From CAXBID01 sp963815305 (GTDB lineage Bacteria > Bacteroidota > Bacteroidia > Flavobacteriales > Flavobacteriaceae), in NCBI GenBank assembly GCA_963815305.1, contig CAWFFW010000001.1, positions 1,488,001-1,552,000 of the forward strand: a stretch of 64,000 nucleotides of DNA. The letters run 5' to 3'. The translations under genes were made by a program, and so were the position numbers. Positions 24,929-33,304 of the stretch are shown one piece after another (the stretch's first letter is position 1; each line of letters opens with the position of its first letter). Under the pieces are notes generated by a model that saw nothing but the letters and a program-made list of their open reading frames with translations, made no database searches and was not told the DNA's origin.

Positions 24929-25477
24929 TCAGATAATTGAGGAAGCTTCTGGATTTGTTAATCCTTCTTCACCTCCAAAAATCAATATCAGTTCTACTGT
25001 GATTACATCATCATCAAGAGCTCTACCCGTTAATACATTTACACCATCAAAAAAAGTTGTTGGCGATATCAGCGATACGGTAAGTACATCAGTGGCTAAT
25101 GCTGTTGTAAATTGCTTAGCTGTAAAACCTAATGCGTTTGTATCAGTTGCATTATTAAATGCTGGACTCAAACCCATTAAATTAGATTGAAACATGGGTT
25201 GAAATAAAGCACCCTGTTCAGAAGGGATAGTAACATTAAAAGCATCCTTACTACCTTTAGATACTAGAACAGTATTAATGGCCGGCCTACCCATTTGATC
25301 TTCTTGCATCCATGTTGCACTAATAAATGGATTGTCTTTATCCTTAGTTTTTTTTGATAATAGGTCTTGGCTTTCCGATAATAAATTGAAATCATCATCA
25401 TTATAAGCTTCTTTTTCACAACTTAGAAATAAAGTAGCTATTATAACTATTCCAAAAATATATTTTATTGTTTTCAT
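24929..25477 (-). CDS. DUF4331-like lipoprotein, apparently frameshifted near the C-terminus
   Basis: A 182-residue frame with a lipoprotein signal (IIATLFLSC) and a DUF4331-type core (NPFISATWMQEDQMGRPAINTVLV, split here from the rest, and TGRALDDDVITVELILIFGG). The frame stops right after EGLTNPEASSII. In the next frame the sequence goes on with DDNVDANDKEFL and ends FPYLASPW at a TAA at 24862-24864, which is the usual end of this family. So the ancestral gene probably spanned 24862-25477 and one base was gained or lost near 24945-24955. A sequencing error is also possible. It is co-oriented with the second DUF4331 gene, 19 bp upstream. The function of the family is unknown. Confidence 0.75.
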   Translation of the reverse strand: MKTIKYIFGIVIIATLFLSCEKEAYNDDDFNLLSESQDLLSKKTKDKDNPFISATWMQEDQMGRPAINTVLVSKGSKDAFNVTIPSEQGALFQPMFQSNLMGLSPAFNNATDTNALGFTAKQFTTALATDVLTVSLISPTTFFDGVNVLTGRALDDDVITVELILIFGGEEGLTNPEASSII

Positions 25478-25496
25478 GATTATTCTTTTTAGTAAA

Positions 25497-26156
25497 TTAT
25501 TGTTTTCTCTTTGTTTCTACCCATGCATTTATTGAACTTGATTTTCCTAACAAAGATTTAGGTACTTCAACAACAACAGATAGTACATTAGTACCTGCAA
25601 AAGTATCTACACCCTCCTCAAGAAAACCACTAGCATTACCTGCAAGAATAGCAGAATATTGAGCAAAATCAAAAAAGAAAGGGTCGTCTCTTGGGCCAGC
25701 AAAATATTTTATACCATTTGTAGAAGATTCAATTCTAGGATTTTGATTATAATTAGTAATCTTCACCGAATTAACTTCTTCATTTGAATCAGAATTAGTA
25801 GTGCTTAATAAACCTGTTTGATTGGGTACAATTGGTCCTAAAAAATACATGCGCTTATTCTTTGGAGCTGCTTGAATCACTAAATCTTCAATAGCGTCAC
25901 CATTAGTGTCTATATTAAATTCGATCATAATGTTTTCATCAAATTGAGCTTTTTGAGTGGCTGAGGGGCTTAACAAGCCTTGAACGTTAGCGACAAACAC
26001 AATATTATCGGTGTTTTCACCCTGAAAGGCATAAAAGTCTGTGATGTCACTTTCTCCTCCTGCTACGGCTGGAGCATCGATATGATCTGCAGCAATAAAA
26101 AAGAGGATGGCTGTGATAAAAGCGCCAATACTCAAATACGTTTTTAAATTTTTCAT
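25497..26156 (-). CDS. Exported DUF4331-family protein
   Basis: A 219-residue protein with a signal or anchor helix (IGAFITAILFFIAADHIDAPAVAGG). The start ADHIDAPAVAGG-x-DITDFYAF is the mark of DUF4331 proteins. It also has VFVANVQGLLSP, IEFNIDTNGDAIEDLVIQ and DDPFFFDFAQ. Standard members have this N-terminal half and the C-terminal half in one or two chains; here the second half is the gene 19 bp downstream. It lies in the periplasm or at the surface, with no known activity. Confidence 0.85.
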   Translation of the reverse strand: MKNLKTYLSIGAFITAILFFIAADHIDAPAVAGGESDITDFYAFQGENTDNIVFVANVQGLLSPSATQKAQFDENIMIEFNIDTNGDAIEDLVIQAAPKNKRMYFLGPIVPNQTGLLSTTNSDSNEEVNSVKITNYNQNPRIESSTNGIKYFAGPRDDPFFFDFAQYSAILAGNASGFLEEGVDTFAGTNVLSVVVEVPKSLLGKSSSINAWVETKRKQ

Positions 26157-26353
26157 TGGATTAATTTTAAATTATTAAGTAATATTACTTAAAGATGCTT
26201 ACGTAATTTTTAGTTAGGCGGTTTTATACTTTTTGTGTTATTTTAATTTATTTTTTTTATAAATACCCATTGTTAAGTACCAAAAATTTAATAACAATAT
26301 TTATAAGAAGTGTGCCAATTAATAATTGATTTTTATCTTCGTTAAAAAATAAT

Positions 26354-26815
26354 ATGCCTCTAAACATTGTTTTAATAGAACCCGAAATACCAAATAATAC
26401 AGGAAATATAGGCCGTTTAGCTTTAGCATCAGGCTCAAATTTGCACCTTATAAAACCTTTTGGTTTTAAAATAGACGATACTCGATTAAAGCGTGCAGGA
26501 TTAGACTATTGGCAACATCTATCAGTAATTTATTATGAAAATATTAAGGAGTTTTTCAGTGTAAATAATAACCAAAAAATGGTTTTCCTTTCAAGTCATG
26601 GCAAGCAAAATCATTGGGATATCCCCTTTGAAGACGATATGTTTTTAGTCTTTGGAAAAGAGTCGGTTGGATTACCAAAATCACTAATTAAAAAATACTC
26701 TAAAAGGCTTTACAAAATTCCATTATTTAGTGAACATGTTAGAAGTTTAAATCTTGCCAATGCAGTATCTATAGTTGTTTATGAAGGTTTGAAAAATATA
26801 GATTCGAGTTATTAA
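26354..26815 (+). CDS. trmL: tRNA (cytidine/uridine(34)-2'-O)-methyltransferase
   Basis: A 153-residue SPOUT methyltransferase with the trefoil-knot motifs EPEIPNNTGNIGRLA, LVFGKESVGLPKSL and IPLFSEHVRSLNLANAVSI. It methylates the wobble ribose of leucine tRNAs in E. coli. The length is normal for TrmL. The gene stands alone, divergent from the DUF4331 pair, with a weak -7-like box TATCTTCG about 20 bases before its ATG. Confidence 0.94.
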   Translation: MPLNIVLIEPEIPNNTGNIGRLALASGSNLHLIKPFGFKIDDTRLKRAGLDYWQHLSVIYYENIKEFFSVNNNQKMVFLSSHGKQNHWDIPFEDDMFLVFGKESVGLPKSLIKKYSKRLYKIPLFSEHVRSLNLANAVSIVVYEGLKNIDSSY

Positions 26816-26871
26816 ACTTTTTCTTAAAAAAAGAGTCATATATGCCAATAACCATTTAAATATTTTATAAA

Positions 26872-27180
26872 ATGATATCAAAACATTTAAAATTTAGTTT
26901 GGCGGCTCTAACGTTATTTACAATTTCTTTAACACAAGCCCAAGAAAAAAAGAAACCGAGTCCGGAAAAAATTTTTGCTTCCTTTGATGCTAATGAAGAT
27001 GATATGATAAGTTTGGAAGAATTTAAAGGGAGAAAACGTAAAAATGATGTTAAACCAGAAATGTTAGAAAAACGTTTTGAAGCTATGGATGTAAATGACG
27101 ATAACCTAATAACTTTAGAAGAATTTATGGCAGGTATACAAGGCGGAAAAGGCACTAAAAAAAATAAAAAAGCAGAATAG
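26872..27180 (+). CDS. Exported EF-hand calcium-binding protein
   Basis: A 102-residue protein with a signal peptide ending near TQAQEKKK. Two canonical EF-hand loops follow: DANEDDMISLEEF and DVNDDNLITLEEF, each with Asp at positions 1, 3-5 and Glu at 12. The C-terminus is basic (GGKGTKKNKKAE). It would bind calcium in the periplasm. It has its own terminator 15 bases downstream. Confidence 0.85.
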   Translation: MISKHLKFSLAALTLFTISLTQAQEKKKPSPEKIFASFDANEDDMISLEEFKGRKRKNDVKPEMLEKRFEAMDVNDDNLITLEEFMAGIQGGKGTKKNKKAE

Positions 27181-27194
27181 CTTCTCAAAAAAAT

Positions 27195-27228
27195 AAAAAA
27201 GCTCTAATTTAACAATTAGAGCTTTTTT
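27195..27228 (+). terminator. Terminator of the EF-hand gene
   Basis: A 15-bp stem (AAAAAAGCTCTAATT and its complement) has a four-base loop (27210-27213) and ends in six Ts. It lies just behind the stop codon at 27180. Confidence 0.92.
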
Positions 27229-27287
27229 GATAAAGTGTAGTAAGCAATTACTTTTTAAAGTAAATTTACAAAACCAAATAAAAATTT

Positions 27288-27947
27288 ATGAAATATCATA
27301 TTATTATTAATACTATAAAAAGTGTTGAGGAGCTTAAAGGTGCTTGGAGTAACAGTGACTACATCGAGTTGCTTGAATATTTAGATTTTCCTGATGCCGA
27401 TAAATCAAATCCTGAAGAATTGAGAGATTTACTTTTTATGGCTATTTCAGATTTTGATCCCGAGGAAGCTGCTGCTATTATTTTAGACTATAAATTTTCT
27501 GGAAGACTAAGTAAAAATCAAATTGAGCAAATTTCTCATGAGATGTTAGAAGATAAAATATCTGAAGAATATGCAGACATCTCATTTCATCATGAACTCT
27601 TTAATATAAATCAATTATTATACAAAGCTTACAATGGTACATTCCCAAATGCAAAAGCAACATTAATTGAATTTGAAATAACTCCGAATAAAAACATATC
27701 CAAAGAAATTATTTTAAAAGCTTTTAATGCTTCACTTTCAAATAACAACGTTGTTAAGCGCTTGTTTGAAAATCAGATTGCAGGTAAAGAAGAATTTGAT
27801 GAGGCAGAACATATTGTTTGGGATTTAAAAACGAATGGTGATAACACCTATATGTTAACAACATCAGAATATTGGATTAGTAAAGATGAGTTTAAAGAAG
27901 CTGAATTTGATGCCCAAATTATTCTATTTGAAAAAGATGTTGATTAA
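27288..27947 (+). CDS. Conserved hypothetical acidic protein
   Basis: A 219-residue protein with no signal peptide and no membrane helix. It is acidic, with segments FPDADKSNPEELRDLLFMAI and DFDPEEAAAIILDYKF that suggest helical structure, and ends HIVWDLKTNGDNTYMLTTSEYW. I do not recognise a named domain. It is convergent with the VF530 gene; their stops are one base apart. Probably cytoplasmic, function unknown. Confidence 0.7.
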   Translation: MKYHIIINTIKSVEELKGAWSNSDYIELLEYLDFPDADKSNPEELRDLLFMAISDFDPEEAAAIILDYKFSGRLSKNQIEQISHEMLEDKISEEYADISFHHELFNINQLLYKAYNGTFPNAKATLIEFEITPNKNISKEIILKAFNASLSNNNVVKRLFENQIAGKEEFDEAEHIVWDLKTNGDNTYMLTTSEYWISKDEFKEAEFDAQIILFEKDVD

Positions 27948-27948
27948 A

Positions 27949-28173
27949 CTAACTCTTATTCTTCAACATCTTTAGATACATCGTTTCAACTTTAGTTCTA
28001 GCCCAAGGCGTTCGTCTCAAAAATTTTAAGCTCGATTTTAGCGATGGATTATCCGTAAAGCATTTAATTTTTATAGTATAACCCATATATTCCCAACCAT
28101 AGTGTGCCACCAAATCGGTAATAATTTGCTCTAATTTTATACCGTGTAAAGGATTATTGGGTTGAGATTCCAT
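27949..28173 (-). CDS. VF530-family (DUF2132) small DNA-binding protein
   Basis: A 74-residue protein that matches the VF530 family: NNPLHGIKLEQIITDLVAHYGWE, then CFTDNPSLKSSLKFLRRTPWAR (given as separate stretches of one domain), and VETMYLKML at the end. The solved family member has a double-helix fold thought to bind DNA; the function is unproven. Its start overlaps the 3' end of the preceding minus-strand gene by 20 bp. Confidence 0.88.
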   Translation of the reverse strand: MESQPNNPLHGIKLEQIITDLVAHYGWEYMGYTIKIKCFTDNPSLKSSLKFLRRTPWARTKVETMYLKMLKNKS

Positions 28174-28387
28174 TCACCAGATTTTTAATTTTTACAGCCT
28201 TTTCAAAATGATTTAATTTGTGCGTTTTTATCCACCAACGAGCCGCTTCCATTAATAATTCAGGATTATCATTCTTATTTTTGAAAAATGCGTAAAATGA
28301 AACACTAACATGATCGCCTTTAGAAGCAATTTTAGTATTGCAAACAGCTATAATCTTCTGTTTCAAATTTGCTGCATAACTTTTAAT
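28154..28387 (-). CDS. Small conserved protein (DUF6500-like), non-ATG start
   Basis: A ~77-residue protein. The conserved part runs LKQKIIAVCNTKIASKGDHV, FYAFFKNKNDNPELLMEAA, WWIKTHKLNHFEKAVKIK. No ATG stands in frame near its N-terminus. Relatives, as I recall them, begin about five residues before LKQK, which falls at an ATT codon (28385-28387) overlapping the helicase stop. A TTG at 28366 is the other candidate. An ATG far upstream at 28579 lies entirely within the helicase gene and is unlikely to be used. Translation is probably coupled to the helicase gene. Function unknown. Confidence 0.6.
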   Translation of the reverse strand: MKSYAANLKQKIIAVCNTKIASKGDHVSVSFYAFFKNKNDNPELLMEAARWWIKTHKLNHFEKAVKIKNLVNGISTQ

Positions 28388-29681
28388 GACGTCTATCGCT
28401 ATTACGGCTAGGACGTTTTGACTTATTATCCCGACTTGAATTTCTGTTTGAATTTCCTGAGCTATTCGACTTTCTTGAATTATTAGAATTTCGTGAGTTA
28501 CGATTTTGACGCCCTTGGCCTTGTTTGATAGGAACCGTTGATGCATTGGGATCGGGTTCAAAACCTTCAACAATGTCAACAGGTAATTTCATTTCAATCA
28601 ACTTTTCTATATCTCGTAAAAATGTAGTTTCATCTGCACTAACTAATGATAACGCTTCCCCACTGGCTCCTGCTCTGCCTGTTCTACCAATTCTATGCAC
28701 ATAATCTTCAGAAATATTAGGCAATTCAAAATTAATAACGTGTGGTAATAATGGAATATCTAAGCCACGAGCAGCAATATCTGTTGCAACTAACACACGA
28801 ATTTTTCCACTTTTAAATCCCGCCAATGCCTTAGTTCTTGCACCCTGACTTTTATTACCGTGTATAGCAGCTGCAGTAATATCAGCTTTTACCATTTTTT
28901 CGCAAAGTTTATTTGCGCCATGTTTGGTTCGAGTAAACACTAAAACCTGCTTCCAGTTGCCCTCAGAAATTAATTTAATAATTAAATCGGTTTTTAATCC
29001 TTTAGCAACACGGTATATTTTTTGACTAATCGCATCAACAGTCGTATTTTCTGGAGTAGCTTCAACTTGCACGGGATGATTTAAAATACCATGTGCTAAT
29101 TTTTTTATGTCTTTTGAAAAGGTTGCCGAAAACATCAAATTCTGGCGTTTTTCAGGCATCGATTTTATAACACGTTCTATATCTCTCAAAAAACCCATAT
29201 CTAACATACGGTCTGCTTCATCTAAAACAAAAATCTCAACGCGTTTAAGCGATAATAGTCCTTGATTTTGCAAATCTAATAAACGGCCTGGAGTAGCTAC
29301 CAAAACATCAACACCCTGACGGATAGTTGCTGCCTGTGGTTTTTGATTAACACCACCAAATATAACGGCACTCCTTAAATTTAAAAACTCACTATACTCT
29401 TTAACATTAGCATAAACTTGTGCTGCCAATTCTCGTGTTGGCGTTAAAATCAAGGCCCGTATGGGTCTATATTTTTCCTTTGGATTCTCAGATAGTAAAT
29501 GCAAAAGCGGCAGCGTAAAACCTGCCGTTTTTCCTGTACCTGTTTGGGCAGATGCCAACACATCCTTACCATCTAAAATGGGAGGTATTGCTTTTTGTTG
29601 AATAGGGCTTGGCGTTGTGTATCCTTTTTTGCTAACAGCTTTTAGCAAGGCTTCAGATAAGCCTAAAGTATTAAATGACAT
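28383..29681 (-). CDS. rhlE: DEAD-box RNA helicase, RhlE type
   Basis: A 432-residue helicase with all motifs: Q motif (YTTPSPIQQKAIP), I (ASAQTGTGKT), Ia (PTRELAAQV), II (DEAD), III (SAT), IV-V (VATDIAARGLD) and VI (HRIGRTGRAG). The tail after residue ~385 is rich in N, S, R and K (RQNRNSRNSNNSRKS...), as is common for flavobacterial RhlE proteins acting on structured RNA. It is the first gene of a three-gene minus-strand unit. A decayed copy of its first ~70 codons lies at 31662-31867, on the far side of the arylsulfatase gene. Confidence 0.93.
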   Translation of the reverse strand: MSFNTLGLSEALLKAVSKKGYTTPSPIQQKAIPPILDGKDVLASAQTGTGKTAGFTLPLLHLLSENPKEKYRPIRALILTPTRELAAQVYANVKEYSEFLNLRSAVIFGGVNQKPQAATIRQGVDVLVATPGRLLDLQNQGLLSLKRVEIFVLDEADRMLDMGFLRDIERVIKSMPEKRQNLMFSATFSKDIKKLAHGILNHPVQVEATPENTTVDAISQKIYRVAKGLKTDLIIKLISEGNWKQVLVFTRTKHGANKLCEKMVKADITAAAIHGNKSQGARTKALAGFKSGKIRVLVATDIAARGLDIPLLPHVINFELPNISEDYVHRIGRTGRAGASGEALSLVSADETTFLRDIEKLIEMKLPVDIVEGFEPDPNASTVPIKQGQGRQNRNSRNSNNSRKSNSSGNSNRNSSRDNKSKRPSRNSDRRH

Positions 29682-29854
29682 ATAAATTGTTTGTAGAACC
29701 CAATTTTTGGGGTTTGAGATGACAATTTATAAAATAAATACCACCTCTAATTAATTAAGCTGCGAATGTACGCCATATTTATTCGATAAATTTTCATTTC
29801 TTTAACTAAAATTAAAAATATCTTAATAAAATTTTCAAATAAATTATATAATTA

Positions 29855-31513
29855 ATGATATATTTCTTTCAAACTAAAACATTAATCTCACTATTTATCA
29901 ATTTTGTGGTATTAGGTTTTGTCTTTATTTTGATTTCGTGTATACCAAAAATTAAAGAAAATAACACATTAAAAAAACCAAATATTCTGCTTATTGTAGC
30001 TGACGATTTAGGATATGCCGATTTGGGTTGTTATGGTGGAGATATTAGCACGCCAAATATTGATAGTTTAGCTTTAAAAGGTATTCGTTTTAGCGATTTT
30101 AATACGGCACCTATGTGTGCTCCAACCAGAGCTATGCTACTTTCTGGTACTGATAATCATACCGCTGGAATGGGCGCACAAGGAAAAGTTACAACGGATT
30201 TTGGATATGAAGGTATGTTGAGTAGCCGCATTATTCCAATTCCACAACTTTTAAAAACAGCAAATTATCATACCTATATGGCCGGTAAATGGCATTTAGG
30301 TATAACGAATGAAGCAAATCCTGACCAAAAGGGTTTTGATCGGTCTTTTGTTTTAATTCATGGTGCTGGTAATCATTACATGAATCAAAGTGCTTTGGAA
30401 AATAGTTTGTCTATGTACACCGAAGATGGAAAACTAACACAATGGCATGATGGTGATTATTCAACAGATTTTTATACCAATAAAATTATAGAATATATTG
30501 AAAGTAATAAAAATGATGATAAACCTTTTTTTGCTTTTGCTGCTTTCACATCACCACATTGGCCTTTACAGGTTGATAAAAAATTTTCAGACAAATATAA
30601 AGACAGATACAATAATGGCTACGACAAACTAAAACAACAAAGATTAGAAAGCTTAAAAAAAGCGGGGATTATACCTGATAAAACACTACTTCCACCTAAT
30701 CATAAACGTGTCAAACCATGGGATTCACTTTCCGATTCTGATAAAATAAAAGAAGCCAGAAAAATGGAACTTTATGCAGGTATGGTTGATAATTTAGATT
30801 ATAATGTAGGCAGACTTATTAAGTATTTAAAGGATATTGGTGAATATGAAAATACAGTAATTGTTTTTATGGCTGATAATGGTGCAGCCCATCGTGATTT
30901 TATTAACTCAAAAAATTACGCTCATTTAAGAGCCTATTATAATGATGATTATGAACATATGGGCAATTATAATTCCTATATTTCTTACGGACCACAATGG
31001 GCAGAAGCAGGGTCTTCACCGTTTAGATATTTTAAAGATTATGCCACTCAAGGAGGTATAAATACACCTATGATAATTAGTGGACCAAACATTAAAAGGA
31101 AAAATACTATACATCATGGATTCGTATCAGTTATGGATTTAGCCCCCACATTTTATGAATTGGCACAGGTGGAATATCCTAAAGTATTTGAAAGTATAGA
31201 AAAGTATCCGCTTAAGGGCGCCTCGTTACTTCCATTTGTATCAGAAAAACAGGACTATATTCATAACTCTAACTACGTTTTTGCTTTAGAGCATTCAGGA
31301 AATGCTACCATCAGAAAAGGAAATTGGAAAATTACTAACTTCAAAAAACCCTTTAAAGTTGAAAATTTCAGTCTTTATAACCTTGATTACGATTTAGGCG
31401 AACAAAATGATTTAAAAAACATTAAACCTGAAAAATATAAAGAACTACTAAAAGAATGGAATGCGTTTTCATCAGAAATACAGTTGGAAGGAACTGTTAA
31501 AATAGGTGATTAA
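29855..31513 (+). CDS. Arylsulfatase (S1 family), membrane or lipid anchored
   Basis: A 552-residue type I sulfatase. NILLIVADDLGYADLGCYGG gives the metal Asp pair (50, 51), and CAPTRAMLLSG the nucleophile Cys88 in the C-x-P-x-R motif, which is turned to formylglycine by a maturase encoded elsewhere. MAGKWHLG, FMADNGA and GGINTPMIISGP are further active-site elements. The N-terminus is a hydrophobic helix ending LISC (Cys29), so it is probably a lipoprotein. It would remove sulfate esters from algal polysaccharides or other compounds. It lies between the helicase gene and a degenerate second copy of that gene's 5' end, which suggests the region was rearranged. Confidence 0.93.
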   Translation: MIYFFQTKTLISLFINFVVLGFVFILISCIPKIKENNTLKKPNILLIVADDLGYADLGCYGGDISTPNIDSLALKGIRFSDFNTAPMCAPTRAMLLSGTDNHTAGMGAQGKVTTDFGYEGMLSSRIIPIPQLLKTANYHTYMAGKWHLGITNEANPDQKGFDRSFVLIHGAGNHYMNQSALENSLSMYTEDGKLTQWHDGDYSTDFYTNKIIEYIESNKNDDKPFFAFAAFTSPHWPLQVDKKFSDKYKDRYNNGYDKLKQQRLESLKKAGIIPDKTLLPPNHKRVKPWDSLSDSDKIKEARKMELYAGMVDNLDYNVGRLIKYLKDIGEYENTVIVFMADNGAAHRDFINSKNYAHLRAYYNDDYEHMGNYNSYISYGPQWAEAGSSPFRYFKDYATQGGINTPMIISGPNIKRKNTIHHGFVSVMDLAPTFYELAQVEYPKVFESIEKYPLKGASLLPFVSEKQDYIHNSNYVFALEHSGNATIRKGNWKITNFKKPFKVENFSLYNLDYDLGEQNDLKNIKPEKYKELLKEWNAFSSEIQLEGTVKIGD

Positions 31514-31661
31514 ATTTATAGGAATTCCCGATACTATACCACACGAATATCGAAAATTAAAAATCAATTTCAAATTATTTAAAATAAGACTATTTATATG
31601 ACAAGTTTGCTATTTATTTATCAGTCACATATGAATAGCAATCCATTAATATAAAGTATCA

Positions 31662-31867
31662 GCATATATTTTTCTTTAGATTTTAATAAATACAAAATCG
31701 GTAAAGTGAATCCTGCCGTTTTTCCTCTTCCTGTTTGGGCAAATACCAAAATATACTTATTCTCTAAAACAAAAGAAATTGCTTTTTGTAAGATAGAGTT
31801 TGGGTTGTGTATACTTTTTGCTAATGGTTTTATTGTCTTCAGATAAACCTAAGCTATGAAATAACAT
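31662..31867 (-). pseudogene. Decayed copy of the 5' end of the RhlE helicase gene
   Basis: On the minus strand this stretch matches 29466-29681, the first ~70 codons of the helicase gene, with many substitutions and small indels. Shared blocks include CCTGCCGTTTTTCCT, CCTGTTTGGGCA/AA, ATTGCTTTTTGT, GGTTGTGTAT/GTTGTGTAT and the start-codon region. The frame is broken. Both copies have the same orientation and flank the arylsulfatase gene. Confidence 0.85.
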
Positions 31868-32077
31868 ATAATATCTTTACGAATTAAACACAATTTAGTT
31901 AGGACAATATGTTAATCTTGCGGAAAGCTACGTTTATTTTTATCATTTTAATTTTTTAATACTTGACTTTTCAGAATTAGCAACAAACTTAGTTTAATAT
32001 TGGATATAAAACATTAAAACGATGTCTTATCAAATCGTTGGTGGTCATTTAAAACTTGAAAATTAAGAATCTTTTCT

Positions 32078-32200
32078 ATGAAAATAATTACAAAACTATC
32101 GATTGTATATATAATAGTAATCTCTCTTGGTTGTAATAAAAAATTTATGAAGATGTCAAAAAAAACAAAGAAGATAAACCTTTTAATGATATTCATATAG
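32078..32200 (+). pseudogene. Lipoprotein gene remnant
   Basis: MKIITKLSIVYIIVISLGCN is a clean lipoprotein signal (Cys19), after which the frame continues for 22 lysine-rich codons to a stop. A shift to another frame gives EDVKKNKEDKPFNDIHIVSV, which looks more like normal protein and stops about 30 bases later. It is therefore probably the start of a broken lipoprotein gene. A genuine 40-residue lipopeptide cannot be excluded. Confidence 0.45.
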
Positions 32201-32402
32201 TATCTGTTAGAATGATTAAAAGAACATGGTATGATTGAAAAAACAATCACCAACATTATCTAAAATTAATTATAAATTTGTCTAGTGTTTTGGGTGCAAA
32301 TCATTTTCTATTCTTATTTTATTCGCTAAATTAGGTGCTAAAAACACGCAACCATCCAAGACCTTTGCTAAAAACCTATAAAAATAAAACTGAAATCAAG
32401 TC

Positions 32403-33149
32403 ATGAAAAAAAATATAATACTGATCTTATTAATTTCAATTATTCTGCAATCTTGTTCTCCTAAAATTAGGACACAATTATCATCAGAAGTAACTAAACC
32501 ATTAGACTCTGAAACTGAAATATTAATTATCAAGCAAGATGAGAAAGTTCCTGTAAACTCAAAATTCATTGGAGATTTAAAAATTGGAGACTCTGGATTT
32601 TCAACTGACTGTGGATACACAAAAGTTATTAATGATGCAAAAGCAACTGCAAAGAAATCTGGAGCGAATTTAATTTACCTAACGGAAGTAAAAAAGCCAA
32701 ACTTTGGTAGTACATGCTATCGGATAAAAGCAAAATTATATAGAAATTTAAATCAAGAATTGATTTCAAGTTTTTATGAAAAAAGAAATATTGAAAACAA
32801 GTCTAGATTACCTTCTAATGCAGAATATGCGATAGTCTATTTTTATAGACCTAAAAACTATTACGGCTCAATGATTGGATTTAAAATAAGAATGGATGAT
32901 GAAAAAGTAATTGGCCGCGTTAGAAATGGAGAAAAATTTGAATATAAAATTACAGATTTTGGAAAACATGAATTTTGGGGTAAAACAGAGTCTAAAACTT
33001 CTGTAATCATAGATATTAAAAAAGGGCAGGAATACTTTGTGCGTTGTGGTATAAATATGGGTATTGCAGTTGGCAAACCTGAATTGTATATCGTTGAAAA
33101 TGAATTAGGAATATCTGAATATGAATCTTTAGAAGACAAAAGAAAATAA
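32403..33149 (+). CDS. DUF2846-like lipoprotein
   Basis: A 248-residue protein with a lipoprotein signal (MKKNIILILLISIILQSC, Cys18). Residues ~35-120 resemble the TRASH-like/YbjQ-type small domain with two cysteines (FSTDCGYTKV, STCYRIKAKLY). Residues ~140-230 match DUF2846: AIVYFYRPKNYYGSMIGFKI, GRVRNGEKFEY and KGQEYFVRCGI. It sits alone between pseudogene debris and an attC-like inverted repeat, so it may be a mobile gene cassette. Function unknown. Confidence 0.8.
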   Translation: MKKNIILILLISIILQSCSPKIRTQLSSEVTKPLDSETEILIIKQDEKVPVNSKFIGDLKIGDSGFSTDCGYTKVINDAKATAKKSGANLIYLTEVKKPNFGSTCYRIKAKLYRNLNQELISSFYEKRNIENKSRLPSNAEYAIVYFYRPKNYYGSMIGFKIRMDDEKVIGRVRNGEKFEYKITDFGKHEFWGKTESKTSVIIDIKKGQEYFVRCGINMGIAVGKPELYIVENELGISEYESLEDKRK

Positions 33150-33154
33150 CTTTT

Positions 33155-33238
33155 GCTAACAAACACCGTTTAAAAATGCTTATTTGCACGAATAACTAAG
33201 TATAAACAAAAACGACGTTGCTAATAAGGGTGTTATGC
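33155..33238 (+). repeat. attC-like imperfect inverted repeat behind the DUF2846 gene
   Basis: The left end reads GCTAACAAACACC and the right end, read in reverse complement, GCATAACACCC. These are imperfect inverted arms with the TAACA core that integron attC sites and a family of Bacteroidota intergenic repeats share. It begins five bases past the stop codon of the DUF2846 gene. No integrase gene is in the window. Confidence 0.5.
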
Positions 33239-33256
33239 ATAAGGATTTTACAAAAC

Positions 33257-33287
33257 AAAAAAATCCAGCAAATTGCTGGATTTTTTT
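33257..33287. terminator. Bidirectional terminator between the DUF2846 lipoprotein and aconitase genes
   Basis: AAAAAAATCCAGC (33257-33269) pairs with GCTGGATTTTTTT (33275-33287) around a five-base loop. With A and T runs on the two sides it can end both the + gene and the minus-strand aconitase gene, whose stop lies 18 bases away. Confidence 0.92.
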
Positions 33288-33304
33288 GTTTAAAATCATA
33301 AAAT

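Noticed and set aside
28388..28579. N-terminal extension of the DUF6500-like gene
   Set aside because: This part lies fully within the helicase gene in another frame and has the composition of a shadow frame; the conserved protein begins only near 28387.
31514..32402. Insertion sequence around the helicase remnant
   Set aside because: I find no transposase reading frame, no terminal inverted repeats and no target-site duplication; plain duplication and decay explain what is seen.
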